DNA of 64,000 nucleotides, from NCBI GenBank assembly GCA_021155965.1, contig JAJNBJ010000003.1, forward strand, positions 62,001 through 126,000, given 5' to 3'. The position numbers and the translations under genes are program-made. The stretch comes from Flavipsychrobacter sp. (GTDB taxonomy: Bacteria > Bacteroidota > Bacteroidia > Chitinophagales > Chitinophagaceae). Position 1 is the first letter of the stretch, and every line of letters begins with the position of its first letter. Positions 25,724 to 34,671 of the stretch are shown here, piece by piece. Below the pieces are notes generated by a model. The model worked only from the letters and a program-made list of their open reading frames with translations. It had not been told where the DNA came from and did not search any database.

Positions 25724-28180
25724 CTATTTTTGCGCCGGTGCTTTTTTAAATGACTGATATAAAGCCCCCAGCCCAAGCAATATCAGGAGGATACTGCTCA
25801 CCATTGCTATCTTTTTGCCGGTATAGAAACTCTCAGGCCTGAACTGGAACTCTATTTTATGTTGTCCCGCAGGAATTTTAACAGCGCGCAGTACATAATT
25901 AGCTTTCACGATAGGTGTTTCTTTGCCATCCACATATGCTTTCCATCCTCTTGAATAGTATATATCAGAGAACACCGCCAACCCGTTCTGGCTGTTGCTG
26001 GAAACAAAAGATATATCGTCCAGTCCGTATTTATCTAATTTCACATACGCTGCACTGTCCTTACCAAAAGTGTTGTTGCCTACCACATCTTTAAAAGTGG
26101 TACGGATCACTGCTGTCTTCTTTGAATCGAATGCACCGGGTATGGCAGAGGTATCGCCCAGCCCGGGGGCATTCAGTCCATCCATTTCTTCATCAGCCGT
26201 ATTTGCCCATTTCACTTCATCAACAAACCACGCATTACCGTTTGCCGACCTGTTCGCCTGCACTAAATGCTGACCATTCTGATCCTTGTTGGGGACAATG
26301 ATATACTTGGTGTTCAGCATATTCAGCACTTCAATATTGAATTTGCTGATCTGGCGCTCTATCAGGTCCTGGTATATTTCCATTTTCGCAGGGTGATAAC
26401 CGCCTACACACTTAAAATAATAGGCCTGTACCGCATCATTGAATGGGTCTCTCTGCGAAAAGTCAAGCACCCTGAAATAAGGGTCTTTATCCGCCAGGAT
26501 ATTCTTATAAGCTTCTGTTTCGTTACGGTCGCGAATTTCCTGTTGGAAACTCTCCTCTATAGCCACATCCTCAGAAAAATTATCGCTGTTCAGGTAATTA
26601 AGCGAGACCGGCAACAGGTCAATTACAACCAAAAGTCCCAAACCCATAAGCAGCACATTTGATTTGATCTTGTCTTTTATAAACGCCCACAATAATCCAG
26701 CCGCCAGTATAATATAGACAGCGCTTTTCAACGAACTCTTCATAGTGAGCGCCGCACGGTCTTCTTTCAGCAACTTCACCATCTCAGGCTGAAACTGTGC
26801 ATCCCTCCAACCGCTGAAATCGAAGAATACGCTTCCTGCAAGGCCTAACAGCAGGCATATACCGCCGGTTATACCCGCAGCTATTTTCAGGCCTTTCAAC
26901 AAACGTGCCGTATCGATTTTTTTATCCATCACCTCCTGTACAGCCCATATACCTAATAATGGGAACAGGAATTGTGGTATCACCAGTGCCATCTCCACCG
27001 TCCGGAATTTGTTGAGCATTGGCACATGGTCGAAGAGGAAATAATTCACGCTCGGCAGGTTCTTGCCCCACGCCAGCACTATCCCGATAATAGATGCTGC
27101 CAATATCCACCATTTATGTGGCGATCGGATAATGACCAACCCCAATACAAACAGGAAACATACTATAGCCCCAAAGAATACCGGCCCTGCCTGCGATGGC
27201 TGCTCACCCCAGTAAATAGGTAGCTTATCTGTACCGCCACCTATTGCCTCCAGGGTTGTTGGCGCCATTTCAGCATTGTCAACTGTGGCGCCGCCATACA
27301 GGTATGGTATCATCAGGCAGAAGGTTTCACCTATACCGCTGCTCCAGTTAAATGCGTAATCTTTATCAAGGCCGCCGCTGGTTTTCTTGTCATGGCCGGA
27401 AAGCTCACTCCCGCCACCACGCATGGTTTCTTTGGTATATTCGTTGGTGGTTAACAGCGAACCCATTCCGGGCCCTACGCCTATGCCACCAACCACCAGA
27501 GCAATACCAGTTGCAAGAAAGAATTGCTTCAATGTTCCCTCCTTAATGGCTTTAACGAACATGCCAACCCCAAAACAGATCAATATGATCCCGAAATAAT
27601 AGATCATCTGGTAGTGGTTCTTGCTGACCATTAATGACATTGTGATGCCAAATAGTGCTGCCCCGGGCAACCAGTTGCCTTTATATATGAGGTAAAACCC
27701 TGCAAAAGCAGCAGGCATAAGGCCAATTGTGATCATTTTAGTATCATGTCCTACACTGATGATTATGGCATTATAGGAAGCAAAAGCATAAGCTAATGCA
27801 CCTATCATACTCAGCCACGTATTTACACCGAGCACACGCATAAGAATATAAAAGCAGAGCATGGCAATAAAGAAGAAATAAGCAGGTTTACCTACCCCTT
27901 CTAAAACATATTGTATATAATATACATAATTTGTATTCGAACTTCCTATATAGGTGGTGTACGTCGGCATACCACCAAACATGCTGTTCGACCATAATAC
28001 TTCTTTGCCGGTAGAATCATGGTAGGCCATGGCCTCACGCGCCATACCCATCCAGTGGGTATTATCACTCCCCACGAACTTTTTGCCCTGCAATTGCGGA
28101 TAGCAATAAAACAACGAGACCACTATAAAAATGACCACCGCCAATAGATCTATCCTGATCTTTTTAAAGTCAAACTGCAT
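25724..28180 (-). CDS. YfhO-family polytopic membrane protein (GT-C fold)
   Basis: An 818-residue protein with about 12 membrane helices in the first ~560 residues, an extracytoplasmic region rich in Asp and Asn, and a last helix at ~787-806. The early loop GSDNTHWMGMAREAMAYHD fits the catalytic loop of GT-C enzymes, and VDGKETPIVKANYVLRAVKIPAGQHKIEFQF near the C-terminus (cited only to locate the domain) matches the YfhO C-terminal beta domain. Gram-positive YfhO glycosylates lipoteichoic acid; the acceptor here is unknown. It is first in the operon with the acetyltransferase, flippase and Kir genes. Confidence 0.85.
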   Translation of the reverse strand: MQFDFKKIRIDLLAVVIFIVVSLFYCYPQLQGKKFVGSDNTHWMGMAREAMAYHDSTGKEVLWSNSMFGGMPTYTTYIGSSNTNYVYYIQYVLEGVGKPAYFFFIAMLCFYILMRVLGVNTWLSMIGALAYAFASYNAIIISVGHDTKMITIGLMPAAFAGFYLIYKGNWLPGAALFGITMSLMVSKNHYQMIYYFGIILICFGVGMFVKAIKEGTLKQFFLATGIALVVGGIGVGPGMGSLLTTNEYTKETMRGGGSELSGHDKKTSGGLDKDYAFNWSSGIGETFCLMIPYLYGGATVDNAEMAPTTLEAIGGGTDKLPIYWGEQPSQAGPVFFGAIVCFLFVLGLVIIRSPHKWWILAASIIGIVLAWGKNLPSVNYFLFDHVPMLNKFRTVEMALVIPQFLFPLLGIWAVQEVMDKKIDTARLLKGLKIAAGITGGICLLLGLAGSVFFDFSGWRDAQFQPEMVKLLKEDRAALTMKSSLKSAVYIILAAGLLWAFIKDKIKSNVLLMGLGLLVVIDLLPVSLNYLNSDNFSEDVAIEESFQQEIRDRNETEAYKNILADKDPYFRVLDFSQRDPFNDAVQAYYFKCVGGYHPAKMEIYQDLIERQISKFNIEVLNMLNTKYIIVPNKDQNGQHLVQANRSANGNAWFVDEVKWANTADEEMDGLNAPGLGDTSAIPGAFDSKKTAVIRTTFKDVVGNNTFGKDSAAYVKLDKYGLDDISFVSSNSQNGLAVFSDIYYSRGWKAYVDGKETPIVKANYVLRAVKIPAGQHKIEFQFRPESFYTGKKIAMVSSILLILLGLGALYQSFKKAPAQK

Positions 28181-28200
28181 AAAATGCTTATTTAGCGAAA

Positions 28201-28208
28201 CAAAAATA
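28201..28208 (-). promoter_or_regulatory. -7 promoter box of the YfhO-like operon
   Basis: Minus-strand TATTTTTG, an exact TAnnTTTG match, 20 nt before ATG 28180. Confidence 0.55.
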
Positions 28209-28271
28209 AACCTTCTGCCCGCTTATAGAAATTAAATACCTAAAAAACATTGAAATACTAACGGAAATGGC

Positions 28272-28372
28272 TGTGAATAAGTATAATCTGTGGGTTAATA
28301 ATAGTTAATCAGATGGACTTTACTTATCAACATATAAACTTATTAACCTATCAACTTTTCAACCTTTCAACT
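28272..28372. other. DnaA-box-like motif cluster and 8-bp repeats in a divergent spacer
   Basis: An exact TTATNCACA box lies on the minus strand at 28272-28280 (TTATTCACA). Related sites are TTATCAACA (28324-28332), TTATTAACC (28340-28348) and, on the minus strand, TTATTAACCCACA (28289-28301). They are followed by three 8-bp units, TCAACTTT, TCAACCTT and TCAACTTA, at 28351-28374. The spacer between the divergent genes is AT-rich. It may be a replication-origin-like or DnaA-responsive region. Confidence 0.3.
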
Positions 28373-28380
28373 TACTTTTG
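28373..28380 (+). promoter_or_regulatory. -7 promoter box of the fused E1 gene
   Basis: TACTTTTG, an exact TAnnTTTG match, ends 6 nt before ATG 28387. The open frame's TTG at 28378 lies inside this box, so ATG is the start and the mRNA is nearly leaderless. Confidence 0.55.
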
Positions 28381-28386
28381 CGCCCG

Positions 28387-30441
28387 ATGCTCTCTAAAGA
28401 ATTATTGCTGAAGGCTTACCGGCTCATGATGACTGCCAGGGCTATGGCAGAAATTTATGATGCCAACAGGCAGGTTTGTAAATACGTGCATAGTACATCA
28501 CGCGGCCATGAGGCTATTCAATTGGCTACTGGTTTCCTGCTGAAGCCCTGCGATTTTGTGAGCCCATATTACCGTGATGAGAGCCTGATGCTGGGTATGG
28601 GTTACCGTCCATACGAGCTGATGCTACAATTACTGGCGAAAGCAGACGACCCTTTTACCGGCGGACGGGAATATTATAATCACCCAAATATCAGGAGGGA
28701 CGGGTTTCCGACTATTATACACCAGAGTAGCGCCACAGGTATGCAGACGATACCTACGACAGGTATTGCGCAGGGGGTACAATACCGCGAGAAACAGAAA
28801 TTATCTGATTATCCTATTCCACCTGTGACCATATGCTCTCTGGGCGACGGTAGTGTTACGGAAGGCGAAGTAGGCGAAGCATTCCAATTTGCGGTGTTGA
28901 AAAAGCTGCCGATCATTTACCTCGTACAGGATAATGACTGGGGCATATCTGTGAGCAGTGATGAGGCCCGCACCATGGATGCCTATGAATTTGCCGCAGG
29001 CTTTAAGGGCATGGAACGCGTGCGTGTGAATGGCAGCGATTTCACGGATTCTTATAATACTATGGAGTACACCATAGAATGGGTACGCAAACACCGCCAC
29101 CCTATATTGGTGCATGCCAAAGTGCCGCTTCTGGGCCATCATACGTCCGGTGTGCGCAAAGAATGGTACCGAACTGCACAAGACCTTGCCAAGCATGGTA
29201 TTGACGACCCCGGACCAAAGCTGCGAAAAGTGCTTTTAGGCATTGAAGGCATAACAGAAGCAGACCTTGACCAAGTAGAAGAAGAACAAAAGATTTATGC
29301 ACAAGGCGAGTTTGATGCTGCCGTAGCTGCGCCCGAACCAGACCCGGCAACGACATCCGACCATGTATATGTGCCCACACCTATAACGGAGGAAAGAGGC
29401 GACCGTTCTCCTGCAGGACGTGAGAAAGTGGTAATGGTGGATGCCGCGCTGCATGCGGTTGAAGAGATCCTGCAGGACCATCCAGAAGCGCTGTTTTATG
29501 GGCAGGATGTGGGCAGACGGCTTGGCGGTGTGTTTCGCGAGGCGGCAACACTTGCCGATAAGTTTGGCGACAACCGTGTATTCAATATGGCTATACAGGA
29601 AGCCTATATAGTTGGCTCTACTGTGGGTATGAATGCTGTTGGATTAAAGCCAATTGTTGAAGTACAGTTTGCAGATTACATCTACCCCGGATTGAACCAG
29701 TTGGTAACAGAAATAAGCAAATCCTGTTACCTGAGCTGTGGTAAATTCCCTATATCTATGATACTGCGTGTGCCTATTGGCGCGTATGGCGGCGGTGGCC
29801 CATATCATAGCGGCAGCGTAGAGAGTACCCTGGCTACAATAAAAGGTATAAAAATAGCCTACCCAAGTAATGCTGCCGACCTGAAAGGATTGATAAAAGC
29901 AGCCTATTACGATGGCAATCCTGTTGTGATGCTGGAACATAAAGGCCTGTACTGGAGCAAAAACCCCGGCACTGAAGATGCCAAGACCATAGAGCCTGCC
30001 CGCGATTATGTATTACCACTCGGGAAAGGAGCAGTAGTGCTGGAAGCATCGCGGGAAGCCGTAGATAATGGAGAATCCATTTGCATTATTACTTACGGTA
30101 TGGGCGTTTACTGGGCTAAAAATGCTGCCAAACAATATCCCGGCAAGGTTGATATTATAGATATACGTACCATTTACCCGCTGGATGAAGAGCTTATCTA
30201 TAATACTGTGCGCAAACATGGAAAATGCATAGTGCTTACCGAAGAGCAACTGCGTAACTCCTTCTGCGAGGCACTTGCCGGCAGGATAGCCCAAAACTGC
30301 TTTAAAAGCCTGGATGCACCGGTGCAAACCATTGGCTCTTTAGACCTGCCTGCTGTGCCCATGAATATGGGGCTTGAAGCGGTGATGCTACCAAATGCGG
30401 ATAAGGTGGCAGCAAAGATCGGGGACTTATTAGGGTGGTAA
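28387..30441 (+). CDS. 2-oxoacid dehydrogenase E1, alpha and beta subunits fused
   Basis: Thiamine-diphosphate enzyme that decarboxylates a 2-oxoacid and passes the acyl group to lipoyl-E2. It has 684 residues. The alpha half (~1-325) carries the ThDP motif GDGSVTEGEVGEAFQFA with VQDNDWGISV and the phosphorylation-loop-like GHHTSG; a short Glu/Pro linker leads to the beta half (~340-684) with QDVGRRLGGVFREA, QEAYIVGSTVGMNAVG and PIGAYGGGGPYHSGS. Sequence character favours branched-chain 2-oxoacids over pyruvate, but this is not decisive. E2 and E3 are absent nearby. A second, longer fused E1 is at 53840-56236. Confidence 0.92.
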   Translation: MLSKELLLKAYRLMMTARAMAEIYDANRQVCKYVHSTSRGHEAIQLATGFLLKPCDFVSPYYRDESLMLGMGYRPYELMLQLLAKADDPFTGGREYYNHPNIRRDGFPTIIHQSSATGMQTIPTTGIAQGVQYREKQKLSDYPIPPVTICSLGDGSVTEGEVGEAFQFAVLKKLPIIYLVQDNDWGISVSSDEARTMDAYEFAAGFKGMERVRVNGSDFTDSYNTMEYTIEWVRKHRHPILVHAKVPLLGHHTSGVRKEWYRTAQDLAKHGIDDPGPKLRKVLLGIEGITEADLDQVEEEQKIYAQGEFDAAVAAPEPDPATTSDHVYVPTPITEERGDRSPAGREKVVMVDAALHAVEEILQDHPEALFYGQDVGRRLGGVFREAATLADKFGDNRVFNMAIQEAYIVGSTVGMNAVGLKPIVEVQFADYIYPGLNQLVTEISKSCYLSCGKFPISMILRVPIGAYGGGGPYHSGSVESTLATIKGIKIAYPSNAADLKGLIKAAYYDGNPVVMLEHKGLYWSKNPGTEDAKTIEPARDYVLPLGKGAVVLEASREAVDNGESICIITYGMGVYWAKNAAKQYPGKVDIIDIRTIYPLDEELIYNTVRKHGKCIVLTEEQLRNSFCEALAGRIAQNCFKSLDAPVQTIGSLDLPAVPMNMGLEAVMLPNADKVAAKIGDLLGW

Positions 30442-30534
30442 GAAGCTATCTTTTGTTACTTAGGGGCGTTTAGATGTTCTTTTTTTACAAGTTATTTACT
30501 ACTTTGGCTCTTTAATAAGCAATACTTACGCGGT

Positions 30535-31506
30535 ATGATCAACAAATCTATCAGGTTAGCAGCATTAGGATTAATAAGTATTTGTGCAACCACTTCTTAT
30601 GCCCAGTTTACCCGGCCGGTACGCCATAACTTATATCCTTATGCAGATGCGGTGGTTTATGACAACAACGGCCGCGACCTTGCCGGATTCATCAAAAGCA
30701 ATAAAAGGGAAACAGGCCGCAACGCAGAAAAAATAAGCGAATTCTCGAATAACAAATGGGGTTATATACAAATCAGCAATGCACGGGTGCCTTCGATCAA
30801 TATACGCCCTACCGCTGAGGGCAAGAAAGTTGACCTCAGCTACTCTGAATACATTGATGCCACACTTGCATTGTTCAATACAAAGGAAGGCGTACAGGCT
30901 ACCTGGTGGGCGCGGCAAGCTAATAAGCCGGACGGCGCTTTCTTCTCAAAGAAGGTTGATAAGACCGGACTTGATGCACAGTTGGTACGTTACGAAGAGC
31001 TGGTCTCTGAAATGAACACAAAAGATTTTACGATCGTTGATTATAACGATTCGGTATACAATGACAAAGACTACGATAAGCTGCTGAAGAATTATATTAT
31101 CGTTGATAATTCGGCAGTGAAAGATGTGAATGATTACAAGCAGCTGATAGAGTTTTTTAACAACTTCCTTTCCAAATTCACTTATGTTGAAGACCCGCTG
31201 CTGGAGAATAAATCATTCATTACCTGCGTAACGGTAAATAAAACCAAATACCTTGGCTATTTCAACGTGATACAGAATAAGCTGGCAGGCCATTTGCAAG
31301 TTGCCGACCTGCAATACCAGCGTGATATAGACTCTGTAGTTACTAACGTCTTCAAAAAACTAAAAGGCAAAACTGTTTATGTATACGGCGATGACATTTT
31401 TGGTATGGAGAAAACCCTGCTGAAATATGCACATCTGCACCCGGCATTAACCCTGATTCGCCGCAATACAAGTACCACCGATAAATTTAACTCGAAAGAG
31501 AAGTAG
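30535..31506 (+). CDS. Secreted protein of unknown function
   Basis: A 323-residue protein with a clear signal peptide (1-23, CATTSYAQ). It is a soluble mixed alpha/beta protein with no family recognised. Visible features are an N-terminal YPYADAVVYDNNGRD segment, regularly spaced Lys/Asp-rich helices (KDYDKLLKNYIIVDN), and a C-terminal part GKTVYVYGDDIFGMEKTLL. No cysteines form an obvious pair except a lone one near 228, and no catalytic triad is evident. It is separated by 93 nt from the fused E1 gene and appears independent. Confidence 0.75.
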   Translation: MINKSIRLAALGLISICATTSYAQFTRPVRHNLYPYADAVVYDNNGRDLAGFIKSNKRETGRNAEKISEFSNNKWGYIQISNARVPSINIRPTAEGKKVDLSYSEYIDATLALFNTKEGVQATWWARQANKPDGAFFSKKVDKTGLDAQLVRYEELVSEMNTKDFTIVDYNDSVYNDKDYDKLLKNYIIVDNSAVKDVNDYKQLIEFFNNFLSKFTYVEDPLLENKSFITCVTVNKTKYLGYFNVIQNKLAGHLQVADLQYQRDIDSVVTNVFKKLKGKTVYVYGDDIFGMEKTLLKYAHLHPALTLIRRNTSTTDKFNSKEK

Positions 31507-31648
31507 TCCTTTCTCTCAATCGCTAACGAACGCTCGTTTTTAGCTGCTTATACTTTTAATAAAAAAAGATATGCAGACTTAGTGGATAATTTACCCACTA
31601 AGGGAACGATACTATTATTTACTTTCACTTTAACACAAAAAATGTAAC

Positions 31649-32113
31649 ATGAAGAAAGTAATGATAATAATGGGGTCGGAGTCTGACGAAAGCATTATGA
31701 AAGACAGTGCCAAATGGCTGGATTGGTTTGGCATTCCCAACGAAATGATCGTAGCATCTGCACACAGGAACCCGGACAAAGTGCGCGACCTGATGGTAAA
31801 TGCTCAGAGTAACGGTTATGGCGTAGTTATAGCTGCTGCCGGCATGGCTGCGGCGCTGCCCGGTGTATGTGCGGCTTATACCCCACTACCGGTGCTTGGT
31901 GTGCCACTGACATCTGAAATAGGTATGCCGGGTGGAATTGATGCCTTGTACAGCATTGTGCAGATGCCCCCGGGCCTGCCTGTAGGCACATTGGCTATTG
32001 GCAAAGGTGGCGCACGCAATGCTGCTGTATTAGCAGCACGCATACTGGCGCTTGCTGACAATACACTTGCCGCAAAGCTTAAAGAGTTCCAGGACAAAGG
32101 TTATAAGATCTAA
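31649..32113 (+). CDS. purE: N5-carboxyaminoimidazole ribonucleotide mutase
   Basis: Class I PurE: rearranges N5-CAIR to CAIR in de novo purine synthesis. It has 154 residues. The nucleotide-binding MGSESDESIMKDS at the N-terminus, the catalytic-loop ASAHRNPDKV (invariant His) and the octamer-interface VIAAAGMAAALPGV, TPLPVLGVPL and MPPGLPVGTLAIGKGGARNAA segments are all present. purK is not in the window. phoH follows 83 nt later but probably has its own promoter. Confidence 0.97.
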   Translation: MKKVMIIMGSESDESIMKDSAKWLDWFGIPNEMIVASAHRNPDKVRDLMVNAQSNGYGVVIAAAGMAAALPGVCAAYTPLPVLGVPLTSEIGMPGGIDALYSIVQMPPGLPVGTLAIGKGGARNAAVLAARILALADNTLAAKLKEFQDKGYKI

Positions 32114-32147
32114 GATATAGCAAACTTAACAACCCCTTAATGTTAGG

Positions 32148-32164
32148 TTGGCACGCTGTTTGTA
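32148..32164 (+). promoter_or_regulatory. Sigma-54-like -24/-12 promoter upstream of phoH
   Basis: TTGGCACG at 32148-32155, then four bases and TTTGTA, fits TGGCACG-N4-TTGCA with GG-N10-GT instead of GG-N10-GC. The expected start of transcription near 32176 leaves a ~20-nt leader before the TTG at 32197. A near-consensus -7 box TACTTTTA (32163-32170) overlaps its 3' end and is the alternative reading. Confidence 0.4.
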
Positions 32165-32196
32165 CTTTTATTGTTAAACCCAAAAAACAACGCACT

Positions 32197-33189
32197 TTGA
32201 CAGAAGCTATCATTAACCTTGAAACAGTAAACCCGATCGAGTTCTTCGGGGTGAACAACAGCAAATTCGAGATCTTAAAACGTAAATTCCCCCTGCTTAA
32301 GCTGTTATCGCGGGGCTCACAGATAAAAATATCAGGCCAGCCGGATGAAGTGACGGCCGCACAAGCCAAAATAGGCCAGGTGATACAATACCTGGAACGA
32401 AACGGCCATCTTTCTGAGAACTATTTTGCCAAAATACTGGGCGATGAAGAACAGGACGATGTAGCCGCAGAGGAATCAAAAGACAATGATATTCTTGTCT
32501 TTGGCCCTAATGGCAGGGTTGTGCGTGCGAAAACGCAGAACCAGAAGCTGATGGCCCAGGCAACAGAGAAGAACGATATCATCTTTGCTATAGGCCCGGC
32601 AGGTACCGGTAAAACATATACAGCGGTTGCACTTGCTGTACGTGCCCTGAAAAATAAGGCGGTACGTAAGATCATCCTTACGCGCCCGGCGGTAGAAGCA
32701 GGCGAAAGCCTCGGTTTCCTGCCTGGCGACCTGAAGGAAAAGATCGATCCATACCTGCGCCCGCTATATGATGCACTGGACGATATGATACCCAGCGATA
32801 AGCTGAACTATTATATGGCTAACCGTATAATAGAGATCGCCCCCCTTGCCTATATGCGTGGCCGTACGCTGGATAATGCATTCATAATACTGGATGAAGC
32901 ACAGAATGCCACAGACCTGCAACTAAAAATGTTCCTGACGCGTATAGGAGCTTCAGCCAAGGCGATAATTACCGGCGACCTGACGCAGATAGACCTGCCC
33001 AAAAATCAGAAATCCGGACTTATAAAAGCATCGCGCATTCTCCAGAATATTGATGGCATAGCCCAGATAAAGCTTGATGAAGCAGACGTGGTGCGCCACA
33101 GGCTTGTGAAATCCATCATTCGTGCATATGACAGTGATAAAGCACGTGAAGAAGAACTGGAGGCTAAAAGAGAAGCACAGAAAGACTAA
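32197..33189 (+). CDS. phoH: PhoH-family ATPase
   Basis: A 330-residue PhoH-like P-loop ATPase. An N-terminal KH-like/oligomerisation region (~15-90) precedes the ATPase core with Walker A GPAGTGKTYTAVALA, then LTRPAVEAGESLGFLPGDL, Walker B-like FIILDEAQNAT and the sensor segment ITGDLTQIDLP. The family is implicated in RNA metabolism and phosphate or stress responses. The open frame begins at ATG 32140, but the first 19 codons overlie the promoter-like sequence and have no family counterpart; TTG 32197 gives the expected LTEAIINLE start. Confidence 0.93.
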   Translation: MTEAIINLETVNPIEFFGVNNSKFEILKRKFPLLKLLSRGSQIKISGQPDEVTAAQAKIGQVIQYLERNGHLSENYFAKILGDEEQDDVAAEESKDNDILVFGPNGRVVRAKTQNQKLMAQATEKNDIIFAIGPAGTGKTYTAVALAVRALKNKAVRKIILTRPAVEAGESLGFLPGDLKEKIDPYLRPLYDALDDMIPSDKLNYYMANRIIEIAPLAYMRGRTLDNAFIILDEAQNATDLQLKMFLTRIGASAKAIITGDLTQIDLPKNQKSGLIKASRILQNIDGIAQIKLDEADVVRHRLVKSIIRAYDSDKAREEELEAKREAQKD

Positions 33190-33212
33190 GCAATAAATTT
33201 TGAGGATCAAGA

Positions 33213-33926
33213 TCAAGTATCATGGAGGCTGATTTCAGCCTCCATTTCCTTTGCCAGCCGGTTACCAACTTCTGTGTTCATTCCTTTGAGCATCTCTATC
33301 ATTGTCAGTTTCTGGTCTTTGGAGAATTTTTCTTTCTCCGCTATTATTTTTTTCTTCTCCGGAACAACCTGCTCAAATAATTCACGGATGCGGTCGTTGA
33401 CAATTATGTCCATCACGAAGTGGACCCTGTCTGTATCGCCAAAGTTATTGATGCGGTGGGGCAGGTTAAAATTCATGTACCAGCAACTGCCGGGTAGCAT
33501 ATCAACCCGCTCATTATCGAGGTAAAATTCCACCTGTGGATTTGTCATTATGGGTACATGGATGCGTGCTTCCCCATGTTCATAACTAAGCTCTGCATCG
33601 GTGTGCTCCTTTATGATAGCACCGGCTTTTAACTTCAGTAACCGCACGGCCCTATGATCGCAGGGGAAATTTGCGAGGATGCTTTTTAGATAGGGGCACT
33701 TATCCATCAGCACTGTATCGGCGAAAAATTCCCCGCCATTATTCTCAGGTCTCACATGGGTAATACTCCCGCCAACTGACCTTAACGGCAAAGCACTCCA
33801 TTCCCCGTCATAGTGGGCTTTATTAAAATGCATTATCCATTGCTCATTCAACGCATTGAGCTCCTGCAACATCTTGTCTTGGGAAAAAGTAAATGGCAGG
33901 CAGATATATTTTATTATCGTTTTCAT
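33213..33926 (-). CDS. Aspartyl/asparaginyl beta-hydroxylase-like dioxygenase
   Basis: A Fe(II)/2-oxoglutarate oxygenase of the Asp_Arg_Hydrox family, 237 residues. The jelly-roll core spans ~45-180: the metal ligands are His108 and Asp110 in KEHTDAEL with the distal His157 in LPHRIN, and Arg167 in TDRVHFVMD should bind 2-oxoglutarate. A charged helical tail (~185-237, many Lys/Glu) is specific to this protein. The substrate is unknown; bacterial relatives may act on small molecules or proteins. The gene converges on phoH, and a hairpin lies inside its last codons; it is divergent from the esterase gene. Confidence 0.88.
   Translation of the reverse strand: MKTIIKYICLPFTFSQDKMLQELNALNEQWIMHFNKAHYDGEWSALPLRSVGGSITHVRPENNGGEFFADTVLMDKCPYLKSILANFPCDHRAVRLLKLKAGAIIKEHTDAELSYEHGEARIHVPIMTNPQVEFYLDNERVDMLPGSCWYMNFNLPHRINNFGDTDRVHFVMDIIVNDRIRELFEQVVPEKKKIIAEKEKFSKDQKLTMIEMLKGMNTEVGNRLAKEMEAEISLHDT
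33222..33245. terminator. Hairpin terminator for phoH within the hydroxylase 3' end
   Basis: An 11-bp perfect stem (ATGGAGGCTGA at 33222-33232, complement at 33235-33245) followed on the plus strand by TTCCTTT. It lies 33 nt after the phoH stop, inside the last coding bases of the convergent gene. Confidence 0.55.
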
Positions 33927-33972
33927 GAGGAATTATCAAGCTAAAATATTTAATTTCAGGAAAAGAACCCAT

Positions 33973-34671
33973 TTGAAAAAGGTTATTCTAACGTTTTGCG
34001 CGGTATGGGTGGGCACGTTGCTATCATTTGCGCAATTGCAGCAAGACCTCGCACTGAAATATGTAGTGCAACAACCAACGGAAAAAACGGCTAAAACGCC
34101 AGTCATTATCCTGCTGCATGGCTATGGCAGTAATGAGGGAGACCTGTTTGAATTACGGAATGTATTTCCGAGAAAATACCTCATAATTTCCGCAAGGGCG
34201 CCCTACCCCGTTGGCACACAGGGCTACCAGTGGTTCGACCTGCGTAAAGGAGATGGCTATACAGAAATAAGCTACAGCCGCGACCTGGTACTAAAACTGA
34301 TAACACAAATAGTGGACAACTACAAAGCCGATCCCAAGCAAGTGTATATAATGGGCTTTAGCCAGGGTGCAATGATGAGCTACGATATAGGTTTACTAAA
34401 CCCTGATAAAGTGAAAGGTATAGCGCCGCTCAGCGGCAGGCTGTTTGCTCACCTGCAGCAGAAGATCAGATCAGCCACCCCGCAATTGAAGCAACTAAAG
34501 ATCTTCATAGCCCATGGCACCGCTGATGACCGTATAAAATTTGCAGAAGGCAAAGCAGCCAACGAATACCTGAAAAACATAGGGCTGAAACCGGAGTTTC
34601 ATGAATATCCGGGCATGGGGCATTCGATAAGTAATGATGTTTTGAAAGACCTTGTGAAATGGCTGCAGTAA
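33973..34671 (+). CDS. Exported carboxylesterase/phospholipase-type alpha/beta-hydrolase
   Basis: A 232-residue serine esterase of the acyl-protein-thioesterase/YpfH group. With TTG 33973 the protein starts with a signal peptide (LKKVILTFCAVWVGTLLSFA), then LLHGYGSNEGDLFELRNV, RAPYPVGTQGYQWFDL, the nucleophile MGFSQGAMMS, and the acid/base HGTADDRIKF and YPGMGHSIS. The longer frame from 33856 is rejected because it overlaps the divergent hydroxylase gene and puts 39 residues before the signal peptide. Its stop codon abuts that of the convergent lipoprotein gene. Confidence 0.87.
   Translation: MKKVILTFCAVWVGTLLSFAQLQQDLALKYVVQQPTEKTAKTPVIILLHGYGSNEGDLFELRNVFPRKYLIISARAPYPVGTQGYQWFDLRKGDGYTEISYSRDLVLKLITQIVDNYKADPKQVYIMGFSQGAMMSYDIGLLNPDKVKGIAPLSGRLFAHLQQKIRSATPQLKQLKIFIAHGTADDRIKFAEGKAANEYLKNIGLKPEFHEYPGMGHSISNDVLKDLVKWLQ

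Noticed and set aside
32140-32196. Upstream ATG start for phoH (19 extra residues)
   Set aside because: The extra residues have no family match, contain Cys/Trp unlike the family start, and overlie a promoter-like sequence; TTG 32197 gives the conserved N-terminus.
33856-33972. 39-residue N-terminal extension of the exported esterase
   Set aside because: It overlaps the divergent hydroxylase gene and would put a long hydrophilic stretch ahead of a signal peptide.
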